Origin: Methylobacterium sp. Leaf99
GTDB taxonomy: Bacteria; Pseudomonadota; Alphaproteobacteria; Rhizobiales; Beijerinckiaceae
NCBI RefSeq assembly: GCF_001422375.1
Contig: NZ_LMMU01000001.1
Location: 1,404,228-1,468,227, forward strand
Direction: 5' to 3'
DNA length: 64,000 nucleotides
Shown: positions 1 through 7,937 of the stretch, one piece after another
How the letters are laid out: every line of letters starts with the position of its first letter
Position numbering within the stretch: the stretch's first letter is position 1
The notes under the pieces: model-generated
The model's database searches: none
Seen by the model: only the letters and a program-made list of their open reading frames with translations
Told to the model about the DNA's origin: nothing
Translations under genes and position numbers: made by a program

Positions 1-1078
1 TCCTGTAAGCGTCCCTGCATCGACCGGTGATCCGGATCGGCGCGGCCCCTCCGGGCTTGCCGCCGCCTTCCTCGTCGCCCTCGGCCTGCACGCGGCCGGG
101 CTCATCGCCCTCACGCTGTTCCAGCCGGAGCCCAAGGCGCCCCCGGGCGAGAACATCGTCACCGTCGACCTCGCGCCACAGATGACGGAGGCCGAGACCC
201 AGGCGCCGGCCGAGCAGGCCGCGTCGATGTCGGCGCCGCCCGAGGCCAATCCGGTCCAGACGCCCGAGACGGTGCAGCAGGAAAAACCCATCGAGACCAC
301 GGAGGTGACGCCGCCCGAGGCGACGGCGCCGCCACCGCCGGACACGGCGATGATCGCCCCCGAGGCGACGACCACGGCCGAGCCGCCGGAGGCTCCGCCG
401 ACGCCCCCCGTCGAGGTGGCGAACGAACCGCCGCCCGAGGATCAGGTCATCACCTCGACGGCCGAGACCGCGCCGGCCCTGGCGCCGCCCCCGCCCGTTG
501 CGGCGCAGGAGCTGCCCAAGCCCGTCGAGGTGGTCAAGCCGAAGCCCGATCAGGCCAAGATTCTCGAGGCGCGGCGCGAAGCCAAGCGCAAGGCCGACCG
601 CGAGGCGCGGCTGAAGGCGGAGCAGGAGGAGCGCCGCGAGGCGCTTCAGGAAGCCCGGGCCGAGGCCCGTGCCAAGGCGGCCCGCGAAACCGCGCGCCGC
701 GCCGCCGCGGCGGCGAGCGAAGGCAGCGCCCGGCAGAACTCGGCCTCGGCCTCGCGCCAGAGCAGCGCGGGTGCCGCCGCCGGCGGCAACGATGCCAACG
801 CGCTCCGCGCCTGGCAGGGCGCGCTCAGCTCGGCGATCCGTGGCCGCATGAACGCCGGCGCGGCGGCGGGCACCAGCGGCGGCGTCGCCGTCGTTCGGTT
901 CACCGTGTCGCGGTCCGGTCAGGTGCTGAGCTCGGGCCTCTCCAGCAGCAGCGGCGTCGGCGCCATCGACAGCGCCGCCCTCGCCACCGTGCGGGGCTCC
1001 CTCCCGGCCGCACCTGCGGGCGTCACCATCAGCAGCCTCGCCGTCACCGTCCCCCTGCGCTTCAGCCCCGGCCGCTGA
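1..1078 (+). CDS. TonB-family energy transducer (5' end outside window)
   Basis: The reading frame is open from base 2 with no visible start, so the gene begins left of the window. The visible N-terminus has one hydrophobic segment (FLVALGLHAAGLIALTLF, about bases 68-121). A long Pro/Ala/Glu-rich periplasmic spacer follows, then a Lys/Arg/Glu/Ala-rich helical stretch, and a C-terminal domain (about bases 810-1075) with the TonB pattern VVRFTVSRSGQV...PLRFSPGR. The family links the inner-membrane ExbBD motor to outer-membrane TonB-dependent receptors. No exbB/exbD partner is visible beside it. An ATG at base 182 is inside the frame but lies after the membrane anchor, so it is not the start. 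TolA is the alternative, but a separate TolA gene lies at 14.5-15.9 kb. Confidence 0.8.
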   Translation, partial: PVSVPASTGDPDRRGPSGLAAAFLVALGLHAAGLIALTLFQPEPKAPPGENIVTVDLAPQMTEAETQAPAEQAASMSAPPEANPVQTPETVQQEKPIETTEVTPPEATAPPPPDTAMIAPEATTTAEPPEAPPTPPVEVANEPPPEDQVITSTAETAPALAPPPPVAAQELPKPVEVVKPKPDQAKILEARREAKRKADREARLKAEQEERREALQEARAEARAKAARETARRAAAAASEGSARQNSASASRQSSAGAAAGGNDANALRAWQGALSSAIRGRMNAGAAAGTSGGVAVVRFTVSRSGQVLSSGLSSSSGVGAIDSAALATVRGSLPAAPAGVTISSLAVTVPLRFSPGR

Positions 1079-1093
1079 GGCGAACGCCGCCCG

Positions 1094-1630
1094 ATGACGG
1101 TCTGGTTCACCAGCGACACCCACTTCACCGATCCGCGCGTGCTGCGGATCGACCGGCGCCCCTATCCCGATCTGCCCGCCCACGACGCGGCGCTCATCGC
1201 CAACTGGAATGCCGTCGTCCTGCCCGGCGACACGGTCTGGCATCTCGGCGACGTCGCCTTGAAACCCACGGCGGCCCGGATCGCCGAGATCCTCGGGTCG
1301 CTCAATGGCACCAAGCACCTCATCGTCGGCAACAACGACGGTCCGGAGACGTGCGCGGCCCCGGGCTGGGCCAGCGTCGGACACTACGCCGAGATCGCCG
1401 TCGACGGCCGCCCCCTCGTATTGTGCCACTACGCCTTCCGCACCTGGAACGGGATGGGCCGGGGCGCCCTCGACCTGCACGGCTATTCGCACGCCAAGCT
1501 GACCCCCATCCCGAAGCAATACGATGTCGGTGTCGATGCGCAGGGCTTCACGCCCGTGGATCTGCCGAGGATCCTCGCCTCCCGCCGCGCCCGGAAAGTG
1601 GGCAACCGAAAAGCGGAACCTTCGCCGTAG
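1094..1630 (+). CDS. Metallophosphoesterase family protein
   Basis: A 178-residue cytoplasmic protein with the calcineurin-like metallophosphoesterase signature: D8-x-H10 (SDTHF), G52-D53 (LGDVA), G79-N-N-D82 (a GNND form of the usual GNHD/E motif), then CHYAF and GYSH histidines. These residues coordinate a binuclear metal centre. The N-terminus begins directly with the first beta strand (MTVWFTSDTHF), which supports the start. It lies 15 bases after tonB on the same strand and may be cotranscribed. The substrate cannot be inferred; small family members act on phosphodiesters or phosphoproteins. Confidence 0.8.
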   Translation: MTVWFTSDTHFTDPRVLRIDRRPYPDLPAHDAALIANWNAVVLPGDTVWHLGDVALKPTAARIAEILGSLNGTKHLIVGNNDGPETCAAPGWASVGHYAEIAVDGRPLVLCHYAFRTWNGMGRGALDLHGYSHAKLTPIPKQYDVGVDAQGFTPVDLPRILASRRARKVGNRKAEPSP

Positions 1631-1752
1631 GTCGAGGGTTTTTGGGGCATGAACGCAGGATGACTGGCCGACCCCCTCCGGAACCTCGGAATGGTCCGAT
1701 CGTCATCTTGCACACACCCCGTTCCTCGAGACGTCAGCCGCCGAGGTATCCC

Positions 1753-2067
1753 ATGCGCCACGCTCTGTTTCCCACGCTCCTCGCCAGCGGGTTTACCCTG
1801 ATGATCGCAGCGCCGGCCCTCGCTGCGCCGGCCTGTTTCGAGGGCCAGCGCAAGGTCGAAGAGGCCAACGCCCTGCGATTCCAGGCCCGCCAGGAAGCCC
1901 GGATCGGCAACCACGACCGCGTCTGCGAAACCCTCGACGAGATCGGCGACCGCTATGCCGACGCCCGTGACGCATTTGAGGATTGCGGCGCCGGTGTCGT
2001 CGCCATCGATCTGCGCAGCGAGTCGCGGAATCTGCGCGTCGCCAAGAAGGTCAACCGCTGCGACTGA
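1753..2067 (+). CDS. Small exported protein of unknown function
   Basis: A 104-residue protein. Residues 1-24 form a clear Sec signal peptide (MRHALFPTLL...APALAAPA, AxA-type cleavage). The mature part is charged and has three Cys residues (ACFEGQ, RVCETL, FEDCG), plus one in the terminal NRCD, so disulfides in the periplasm are plausible. I do not recognise the family. The long upstream extension of the frame overlaps the previous gene and is not needed. A GGAAC element at 1680-1684 followed by CGTC at 1701 weakly resembles a general-stress promoter. Confidence 0.6.
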   Translation: MRHALFPTLLASGFTLMIAAPALAAPACFEGQRKVEEANALRFQARQEARIGNHDRVCETLDEIGDRYADARDAFEDCGAGVVAIDLRSESRNLRVAKKVNRCD

Positions 2068-2158
2068 ACGGGTGCGGCCACGCACACCTGCCTGAAGCCA
2101 TTCGTTTCACAAGTCTGAACAAGCGGCGCGTGATTCGCTGCCCTGAAGGTCCACGATC

Positions 2159-2335
2159 ATGAACGCCACCGCCACGCAGTCCAACGTCGCCCTCGCCGAC
2201 ACCGTCCTCGGTTCTAGCGCCCTGGGTTCCAGCGCCCTGGGCGCCACCGGTCCGTCCTTCGCCGCGGCCCTGTGCGGCTTCCTCAGCACCACGGTCGCCA
2301 CCACCATGGTGATGTTTCTGCTCAGCAGCGTCTGA
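2159..2335 (+). CDS. Possible 58-residue membrane microprotein
   Basis: Begins MNATATQSNVALADTVLG and ends with a hydrophobic segment (AALCGFLSTTVATTMVMFLL) that could span the membrane. The middle has a short duplication, LGSSALGSSALGATG, from a near-perfect 15-bp DNA repeat at about 2212-2241. No family is recognised. Support is limited to an uninterrupted frame, biased composition and its place in an otherwise empty interval. Confidence 0.4.
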   Translation: MNATATQSNVALADTVLGSSALGSSALGATGPSFAAALCGFLSTTVATTMVMFLLSSV

Positions 2336-2396
2336 GACCTGCCAATCTACCGGTCCGTCGATGGCGTTCGATCGGCGGCGTGGCCGACGATGGGGC

Positions 2397-2660
2397 TCAC
2401 GGCGCCACGAGCCAGAACCGCTTTCGATTGAACAGCATGTCGAAGTTGCCGACCTCTGACTGACTGGTTCGACAGGCCGCCTGAGTCTTCGCCCGCGCCT
2501 CCGCCACAGGATCGGGTGTGCGGGCCGCCGGCAGGATCGGCGCGGTGGAGATCGGGAACAGCCCGAGCCGCGATTGGATTTCGGGCTGGCGCACGGCGAC
2601 GATGGTGAGCAGAGCGGCCAGCAATGCCCCCGCGACCGTACCGAGGATGAAGTTCGTCAT
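2397..2660 (-). CDS. Small single-pass membrane protein, unknown
   Basis: An 87-residue protein with an N-terminal membrane helix (MTNFILGTVAGALLAALLTIV). A short Pro/Ala-rich exterior segment follows, and there is a single Cys in the C-terminal part. The topology suggests an N-in anchored envelope protein. No family is recognised, and it stands alone between two plus-strand genes. Confidence 0.55.
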   Translation of the reverse strand: MTNFILGTVAGALLAALLTIVAVRQPEIQSRLGLFPISTAPILPAARTPDPVAEARAKTQAACRTSQSEVGNFDMLFNRKRFWLVAP

Positions 2661-2840
2661 GCGTGCGGAGTCCCGCGATCGGCGTGCGGACAGAGGCCGG
2701 CCCGCGATCGACGGTCCTTCCTGGTCAAGCTTCTCGGCATGATTGCGGCGGACGCCGGATTACGGTCTCTTAAGGATACGCCCGATAGGTTTCTTCCGGC
2801 CGCGCGACATACGAGTCGCAGCGCCTGGGGAGAACGCGGA

Positions 2841-3200
2841 ATGTCATACGGGGCCAGCGCCTATGCCAGGGTGTCACAGACGGCCATGTCGCCGCGCGAA
2901 GCGGAGGCCGCCGTCCTGATCAAGGCCGCCACGCGCCTCCAGACCGTGCAGGCCGATTGGGAAAATCAGAAGGGTGCGCTGGCCGAGGCGCTCAACTTCA
3001 ATCAGAAGGTCTGGACGATCATCGCCGGCGCCGCCACGGCTCCCGAGAGCCCCCTGCCGGAACCGATCAAGACGAGCATCGCACAGCTGTCGGTCTTCGT
3101 CTTCCGCCGGATGATCGACACCTTGATCGAACCGAGCTCCGACAAGCTCACGGCCCTGATCAGCATCAACCACAACATCGCCGCCGGCTTGCGGACCTGA
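2841..3200 (+). CDS. flaF: Flagellar biosynthesis regulator FlaF
   Basis: A 119-residue protein with the FlaF hallmark N-terminus (MSYGASAYARVSQTAMSPREAEA) and an all-helical body ending FVFRRMIDTLIEPSSDKLTALISINHNIAAGL. FlaF is an alphaproteobacterial protein needed for flagellin synthesis and secretion, usually acting opposite FlbT. GGGGAG about 8 bases upstream supports this ATG over longer extensions. Unlike many relatives, no flagellin or flbT lies beside it. The flagellar motor genes are 26 kb away in this window. A strong hairpin follows the stop codon. Confidence 0.85.
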   Translation: MSYGASAYARVSQTAMSPREAEAAVLIKAATRLQTVQADWENQKGALAEALNFNQKVWTIIAGAATAPESPLPEPIKTSIAQLSVFVFRRMIDTLIEPSSDKLTALISINHNIAAGLRT

Positions 3201-3206
3201 CGGGCG

Positions 3207-3235
3207 CACTCCTCCCCGCACGGGGAGGAGTGTTT
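3207..3235 (+). terminator. Intrinsic terminator after flaF
   Basis: A perfect 11-bp stem (CACTCCTCCCC / GGGGAGGAGTG) with a GCAC loop is followed by TTTC. It lies 7 bases after the flaF stop and just before the end of the converging gene, so it may serve both strands. Confidence 0.75.
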
Positions 3236-3243
3236 CGACAGCC

Positions 3244-3606
3244 TCAGGAATCGAGTCCCGCATCCTCGTCGATATCCACGAGGAAGACGATGTCGGCGTC
3301 GTCCTCGCCATCCTCGTCCTCTTCCTCGTCGTCGTTCGAGGCGGTCTCGGCATGGCGGGCATCCGGCTCGAAGGGCTCGTCCTCCTCCGAATCGTCCTCG
3401 GCCAGGGCGTCCTCGAAGATCTCCGTCTCCTCCTCGGTGGCGGGACGGATCTTGAGCGGGGAGGTGCCGTTCCACAGCACCTTGCCGTCGCTCTTCATGG
3501 CCTGGATGTCGTCCTTGAAGCCGTCGCAGGTGAAGAGATCGCGGGCGACCTCCTCGGAGCCGTTGATGACGGCGATGGCCACGCCATCGATCTCGAGTGT
3601 GAACAT
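3244..3606 (-). CDS. Acidic hypothetical protein
   Basis: A 120-residue protein. The first half (MFTLEIDGVAIAVING...EEVARDLF) looks like a small alpha/beta fold. The second half is extremely acidic (EDDSEEDEPFEPD, NDDEEEDEDGEDDAD). GAGAGGAATTCGCG upstream of the ATG gives a reasonable ribosome binding site. No enzyme motif is visible. The acidic tail might bind cations or basic proteins, but that is guesswork. Confidence 0.6.
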   Translation of the reverse strand: MFTLEIDGVAIAVINGSEEVARDLFTCDGFKDDIQAMKSDGKVLWNGTSPLKIRPATEEETEIFEDALAEDDSEEDEPFEPDARHAETASNDDEEEDEDGEDDADIVFLVDIDEDAGLDS

Positions 3607-3779
3607 CGCGAATTCCTCTCGAACGTCGTTGCGCTGGACGCGCCGGCTGTACGGCGCCGGGGGACGCCGCCCTTGGATCTGATTGGCCGTATGGGGGCCG
3701 CCGCCCGTGTAGGGGGCAACGGCCTGCGCGCCAAGCCCCACCCCGGACGCCATCCCGCGTGGGAACGCCCGGACGCGGT

Positions 3780-4820
3780 TCAGCTGCCCCCGCCGGCGCC
3801 CCGGCTGATGGCGCGCTTCACCACGCCCTGAACTTCCGGATTCGACAGGAACAGGTCGTGGTTGATGAGACCGCCGCCGTAATCGGAGGCGTCGGCGACG
3901 CGGACGCCGAGGGCCTCCAGGCGCTCGCGGTCCGCGGCGCCCGCCCGGACGATGCCGCCCGCGATGGCGCCCGAGAGTTCCAGCGCCCGGTCGTTGGTGG
4001 ACGAGATCACCGTGACCTTCTTCACGTCCGGCCCCATGCGCTCGATGGCGCTCGTGAACAGGTCGATGTCGATGTCGGGCGCGGCCAGCACCACGGCGCC
4101 GATGCGCGCCATGGCGCCCTCCCCGGCTTCGGCCCGCAGCATGCGCAGGGTCTCGAGGGTCAGCAGCGTGCCCATGGAATGGGCGACGATGTTGATGCGG
4201 CCGCCGGACGGCGAGTTCGCCAGGGCCTTCAACAGGTCCTCGAAGGCGTCGCGCGACCACAGGGCGCTCTCGCGGTCGTAGCCGTAATCGAAGGTGGCGG
4301 CGGCCGAGGGCCAGGTGAACAGGGCCGAGGCGCCGCGGAAGCGGATGCCGTCGGAAAGCTTGGCCGCGCTCAACGCCGCCGACTGGAAGCTCTCGCGGTA
4401 GCCGTGGACGTAGATCAGCACGTCGCGCCCGAAGGCGGCCTGGGCGAAGGCGCCGGCCGCCCCCGGTCCCGTCTCGATCTGCGGCACCGCCGCGACTCCC
4501 CAGTCGCCGGTGACCACGGAGGAGACCTTGCCGATGAGCGAGCGGTCGGGCGCCGACAGGCGCACCTCGGCGAAGCTCAGGCCCCGGCCGCGCTCGGAAT
4601 TGAACCACGGGCTCTTCGGCGGGCTGCCGACGACCTTGCGGGTGGTGGCCACGAGGAGCACGGGGCTGACGTCGATGTTCGATTGGCGTTCGGGGCTGGA
4701 GGAGCCCGTGGCGAGTTCCTCGGTGACGCAGCCGGAGAGTCCCGGGGCGAGGCCGAGCATCCCCACGAGGGCGGCGAGGCGCACGAGGTTGCGACGGGTC
4801 GGCCGGATGGATCGTTTCAT
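3780..4820 (-). CDS. Alpha/beta-hydrolase lipoprotein (DUF900 type)
   Basis: A 346-residue protein starting MKRSIRPTRRN, with a signal peptide ending in a lipobox (LAPGLSGC), so it is probably an anchored lipoprotein. The body has the DUF900 alpha/beta-hydrolase pattern: VLIYVHGYRESFQSA (oxyanion region), FTWPSA, NIVAHSMGT (nucleophile elbow G/A-H-S-M-G), an AAPDIDIDLF acidic segment, and a late His in INHDLFLSNPEV. The family is esterase/lipase-like with unknown substrates. Longer upstream in-frame starts exist, but the lipoprotein signal fixes this one. Confidence 0.75.
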   Translation of the reverse strand: MKRSIRPTRRNLVRLAALVGMLGLAPGLSGCVTEELATGSSSPERQSNIDVSPVLLVATTRKVVGSPPKSPWFNSERGRGLSFAEVRLSAPDRSLIGKVSSVVTGDWGVAAVPQIETGPGAAGAFAQAAFGRDVLIYVHGYRESFQSAALSAAKLSDGIRFRGASALFTWPSAAATFDYGYDRESALWSRDAFEDLLKALANSPSGGRINIVAHSMGTLLTLETLRMLRAEAGEGAMARIGAVVLAAPDIDIDLFTSAIERMGPDVKKVTVISSTNDRALELSGAIAGGIVRAGAADRERLEALGVRVADASDYGGGLINHDLFLSNPEVQGVVKRAISRGAGGGS

Positions 4821-4986
4821 GCGGTCTGACAGCCCTGGCCGGTGAGGGGCCGGGAAACCCGGCCGTCGCGTGGTGCTAACCTGTCGCGGACGATCGTGAC
4901 CATGGCGGGGCACGAACGTGGCCGTGGCCCGTGTGAATAGCGGGCAGAGCTGCGCCTGTGGCGCGCGGCCCACAGCGGAACCCCCG

Positions 4987-5388
4987 TCAGGCGGCGGCCA
5001 GCCGGGCTTTGGCGGCCTGCGCCAGGAAGCCGGACCGGCTCTCGCCGACGGCCTCCGCCGCCCGATCGATCCGTTTGAGCAGGGTCTCTTCCAGGGAGAT
5101 GTTCACCCGTACGGCCTTGCCGGGCAGTTCGATCTCGATCAGCCCGATGACGGCCCCGGCGGCGTCCTCGCGAAACGTCGCGTCGCGGCGCCATGCGTCG
5201 AGGCTCCGCACGACCGGCACCGCCGCCCCGTCCTCGATCATACCGCCAACATGGAAGGCGATCATCTCGCCGGCCTTGCGGTACAGGGCGTCGAGATCGG
5301 ACGCGACGGTGGTGGCGCCCGGAAAATCCGGAAACGAGGCACCGAACTGCCCTGCCTCTTCGTGGATCAGCATGACGATGCGTGCCAT
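4987..5388 (-). CDS. hicB: HicB-type antitoxin
   Basis: A 133-residue protein with the HicB partial RNase-H-like fold (MARIVMLIHEEAGQFGASFPDFPG...EMIAFHVGGM) and a C-terminal ribbon-helix-helix-like segment (VRVNISLEETLLKRIDRAAEAVG). In this family the N-terminus blocks the HicA toxin and the C-terminus binds the operon's operator. It lies immediately downstream of hicA on the same strand with a 26-base gap. An in-frame start 11 codons earlier would overlap hicA slightly; MARIVM is the conserved beginning. Confidence 0.85.
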   Translation of the reverse strand: MARIVMLIHEEAGQFGASFPDFPGATTVASDLDALYRKAGEMIAFHVGGMIEDGAAVPVVRSLDAWRRDATFREDAAGAVIGLIEIELPGKAVRVNISLEETLLKRIDRAAEAVGESRSGFLAQAAKARLAAA

Positions 5389-5414
5389 GGGCTGCGTCCC
5401 CTCCTCCTCGCCTC

Positions 5415-5624
5415 TCACCAATCCCAGCCGGCCTGCCGATAGATGCTTCGCAGGGTCCCCGTGGGAATCTCGGACTCACCGGTATCGACCATGACCTTTC
5501 CGAGCTTTTCCAGGTGCTTGAACTGTACGTGGTCGCCCGGTCCCTTACGGGCAATCCGCCAGCCATCCGCGTGAAGCGCCGCGATCACGTCGCGGGTCCG
5601 CCGGCTGCGATGCACTGAACCCAT
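5415..5624 (-). CDS. hicA: HicA-type mRNA interferase toxin
   Basis: A 69-residue protein with the double-stranded-RNA-binding-like HicA fold: TRDVIAALHADGWRIARKGPGDHVQFKH. It includes the catalytic His (DHVQF) and the GTLRSIYRQAGW C-terminus. The family cleaves mRNA and stops translation when HicB is lost. Toxin comes first and antitoxin second, the usual order. An operator-like palindrome lies 27 bases upstream. Confidence 0.85.
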   Translation of the reverse strand: MGSVHRSRRTRDVIAALHADGWRIARKGPGDHVQFKHLEKLGKVMVDTGESEIPTGTLRSIYRQAGWDW

Positions 5625-5650
5625 GTCGGTATGGTCTCGTCGAGACTTAT

Positions 5651-5666
5651 TGTGTAAGATTACACA
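5651..5666 (-). promoter_or_regulatory. Palindromic operator of hicAB
   Basis: TGTGTAA-GA-TTACACA is a perfect 7-bp inverted repeat 27 bases upstream of the hicA ATG, in a locally AT-rich patch that would hold the promoter. HicB antitoxins autoregulate through palindromes of this kind. A second perfect palindrome, GTCTCG-T-CGAGAC (5636-5648), lies between it and the start codon. Confidence 0.6.
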
Positions 5667-5779
5667 CTACTCGCCCTTGATCAAGATCGGGCCGACACGG
5701 CATTGCCCCGTCCGTTCCCGCGAAGAATACGGCGCCTCGCCCCCTCGACGAAAGCCGGCCGGCCCGGCAAGAAGTGACG

Positions 5780-6784
5780 ATGGCCCTCTCCTCCTCTCCG
5801 CCGCCCGCCCTCGACATCGACGCCCTGCGGGACCGGCTCCTCGCCGGCGACCGGGCGGCGCTCGCCCGCGCCATCACGTTGGCCGAATCGAAGCGCGCCG
5901 ATCACCGCGCCGTGGCCCGCGACCTCATCGCCGCGGTGCTGCCGCAGACCGGCCGGGCCATCCGCGTCGGCATCACCGGGGTGCCGGGGGTGGGCAAATC
6001 GACGACCATCGACGCCCTGGGCGCCAACCTCACGGCCGCCGGCCACAAGGTGGCGGTGCTCGCCGTCGATCCGTCCTCGACCCGCACGGGCGGCTCGATC
6101 CTCGGCGACAAGACCCGGATGGCGCGGCTCGCCCTCGATCCCAACGCCTTCATCCGCCCCTCCCCCTCGTCGGGGACCCTCGGGGGCGTCGCGGCCAAGA
6201 CCCGCGAGACCATGCTCCTGTGCGAGGCGGCGGGGTTCGACGTGATCCTCGTGGAGACCGTGGGCGTCGGCCAGTCGGAGACGGCGGTGGCCGACCTCAC
6301 CGACTTCTTCCTCGTCCTCATGCTGCCCGGCGCCGGCGACGAGCTGCAGGGCATCAAGAAGGGCATCATCGAACTCGCCGACATGATCGCCGTCAACAAG
6401 GCCGATGACGGCGAGGGCGAGCGCCGGGCGAGCGCGGCCGCCTCGGAGTACCGTGCCGCCCTCCACATCCTGAGCGCGCCGAGCTCCACCTGGACGCCCC
6501 CCGTGGTCACGATCTCGGGCCTCAACAACAAGGGCCTCGACGGGATGTGGGAGCGGGTCGTCGATCACCGCAACAGGCTTACGGCCACGGGCGAGATCGC
6601 CAAGAAGCGCCGCGCCCAGGACGTGAAGTGGATGTGGGCGCTGGTCCACGAGCGCCTGCATCAGCGCCTCGTCGGCTCGGCCGAGGTCCGCCGCCAGACG
6701 GCGGAGGCCGAGGCCGGGGTGTCCCGCGGCGAATCCTCCCCCGCCGCCGGGGCCGAGGCCATCGCCACCCTCATCGGTCTTTGA
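5780..6784 (+). CDS. meaB: MeaB: methylmalonyl-CoA mutase G-protein chaperone
   Basis: A 334-residue P-loop GTPase of the MeaB/ArgK family. It has Walker A GVPGVGKST at 67-75, the DPSSTRTGGSILGDKTRM switch region, ETVGVGQSE, and the guanine-specificity motif NKAD at 206-209. A C-terminal helical dimerisation arm follows. MeaB protects adenosylcobalamin-dependent methylmalonyl-CoA mutase and gates cofactor loading. In Methylobacterium it is needed for the ethylmalonyl-CoA pathway of C1/C2 assimilation. I chose the ATG at 5780; a GTG two codons earlier is possible. No mutase gene is nearby. Confidence 0.95.
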   Translation: MALSSSPPPALDIDALRDRLLAGDRAALARAITLAESKRADHRAVARDLIAAVLPQTGRAIRVGITGVPGVGKSTTIDALGANLTAAGHKVAVLAVDPSSTRTGGSILGDKTRMARLALDPNAFIRPSPSSGTLGGVAAKTRETMLLCEAAGFDVILVETVGVGQSETAVADLTDFFLVLMLPGAGDELQGIKKGIIELADMIAVNKADDGEGERRASAAASEYRAALHILSAPSSTWTPPVVTISGLNNKGLDGMWERVVDHRNRLTATGEIAKKRRAQDVKWMWALVHERLHQRLVGSAEVRRQTAEAEAGVSRGESSPAAGAEAIATLIGL

Positions 6785-7467
6785 GCGGCAAGCATCTCCT
6801 CGTCACCGGGTTCGGGCCGTTTCCGGGCGTGCCCATCAACCCGAGTGCCGTGGTGGCGCGACGCCTCGCGGCGCTCGCCCGCCGCCACGGCCTCGCCGGG
6901 GGCGATGTCCGCCTTCTCATCCTGCCCACCGCCTACGGCGCGATCCCGACGCATCTCGTCCCCGCTTTGGCCGAGGCGCCCGGCGCCGTGCTGATGCTCG
7001 GCGTCGCCCGGCGCGCCACGCGGGTCCGGGTCGAGGTCCGCGCCCGCAACCGGGCGAGCCGGCTGTTCCCGGACGTCTCGGGCCACGTTGCGCGCCGTCT
7101 CACCCTGTCAGCGGACGGTCCGGCCGAGCGGCGCGCGCCCCCCGCCGCGCCGGCCCTCGCCACCCTGCGCCGGAACGGCATCCCGGCCATCGCGTCGAAT
7201 GACGCCGGGCGCTACCTCTGCAACGCCGCCTACTTTCGCGGTCTGGCCGAAGCCGCCCCGGTGCTCTTCATCCATATCCCGCCCCTGCCCCGGGCCGGCC
7301 GTCCCGGTCCGTACCGACGGGGCCGATCCCCCGTCGAGGCCCTGGCGGCGGCCCTCGTAGCGGTGGCGCGCGGGCTCCTCGCGCGACCGTCGATTCACCG
7401 TGCCGACAGGGCGATCGAGGAAAATGCGATGGGTGCGGTGCCCAATCCCATCTCGGGCGTTCTGTGA
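6781..7467 (+). CDS. pcp: Pyroglutamyl peptidase (C15 family)
   Basis: A 228-residue protein starting KHLLVTGFGPFPGVPINPS, the signature N-terminus of pyrrolidone-carboxylate peptidase, which removes N-terminal pyroglutamate. The catalytic Cys is in the NDAGRYLCNAAYFRGL segment and the His in FIHIPPLP. The Glu-containing segment (RVRVEVRARN) is divergent from the classic GGRTxIxxER motif. The only sensible start is TTG at 6781, inside the TTGA overlap with the meaB stop, which implies translational coupling. Confidence 0.75.
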   Translation: MSGKHLLVTGFGPFPGVPINPSAVVARRLAALARRHGLAGGDVRLLILPTAYGAIPTHLVPALAEAPGAVLMLGVARRATRVRVEVRARNRASRLFPDVSGHVARRLTLSADGPAERRAPPAAPALATLRRNGIPAIASNDAGRYLCNAAYFRGLAEAAPVLFIHIPPLPRAGRPGPYRRGRSPVEALAAALVAVARGLLARPSIHRADRAIEENAMGAVPNPISGVL

Positions 7468-7538
7468 ACGTCGGATGCGGGCGTGCCACGCCCCGACGGC
7501 ACCGAACCCGCATCGAAGCGTCACTCAGGAGAATCATC

Positions 7539-7892
7539 ATGGTCGATACGGATCGTATCGTCGGAACCGCCAAGGATCTCGGCGGCCGTGTGCAGGGCGC
7601 CGTCGGCGACGCCCTCGGGTCGCAGGGCGATTCCGTCGAGGGTCGCTTCCGCGCGGCGCAGGGGCGCGCCCAGGATGCCTACGGCCAGGCCAAGGACACC
7701 GTGCGCGACGTCGCCGACAACGTCAGCGACTACGCGGGCGACGCCTACGACCGGATCCAGGACCGTGGCGGCGCCTATTTTCGCGATGGCACCCGTGCGG
7801 TGGAGACGCGTGTGGAGGAGAATCCCTTCATCGCCCTCGTGCTCGCCGGTGCCGTCGGCTACGGCCTCGCCCTCCTGCTCCACCGCCGCTGA
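7539..7892 (+). CDS. CsbD-family stress protein with C-terminal membrane helix
   Basis: A 117-residue protein with CsbD-like amphipathic repeats (VGTAKDLGGRVQGAVGDALGSQGDSVEGR) and further Ala/Asp/Arg-rich helices. It ends with a membrane segment (FIALVLAGAVGYGLALLLHRR). CsbD proteins are abundant general-stress proteins of unclear biochemical role. The ATG is preceded by CAGGAGAA at good spacing. Frames overlapping it on both strands are shadows. Confidence 0.75.
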   Translation: MVDTDRIVGTAKDLGGRVQGAVGDALGSQGDSVEGRFRAAQGRAQDAYGQAKDTVRDVADNVSDYAGDAYDRIQDRGGAYFRDGTRAVETRVEENPFIALVLAGAVGYGLALLLHRR

Positions 7893-7900
7893 GCTTGTCG

Positions 7901-7927
7901 CCGCGCCGCCCCACCGGGGCGGCGCGG
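7901..7927. terminator. GC-rich hairpin between converging genes
   Basis: A perfect 12-bp stem (CCGCGCCGCCCC / GGGGCGGCGCGG) with a 3-base loop lies between the converging csbD-like and hydroxybutyrate dehydrogenase genes. There is no T-tract, so it may act as a weak bidirectional terminator or an mRNA 3' stabiliser. Confidence 0.5.
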
Positions 7928-7937
7928 CCCGCTCGGA

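Noticed and set aside
1680..1704. GGAAC-N16-CGTC as an EcfG promoter for the small exported protein at 1753
   Set aside because: The -10 element has a mismatch (CGTC for CGTT), so it is too weak to list as a feature.
2760..2776. TTAC...TTAA before flaF as a CtrA site
   Set aside because: Spacing is 6 instead of 7 bases and one half-site is imperfect.
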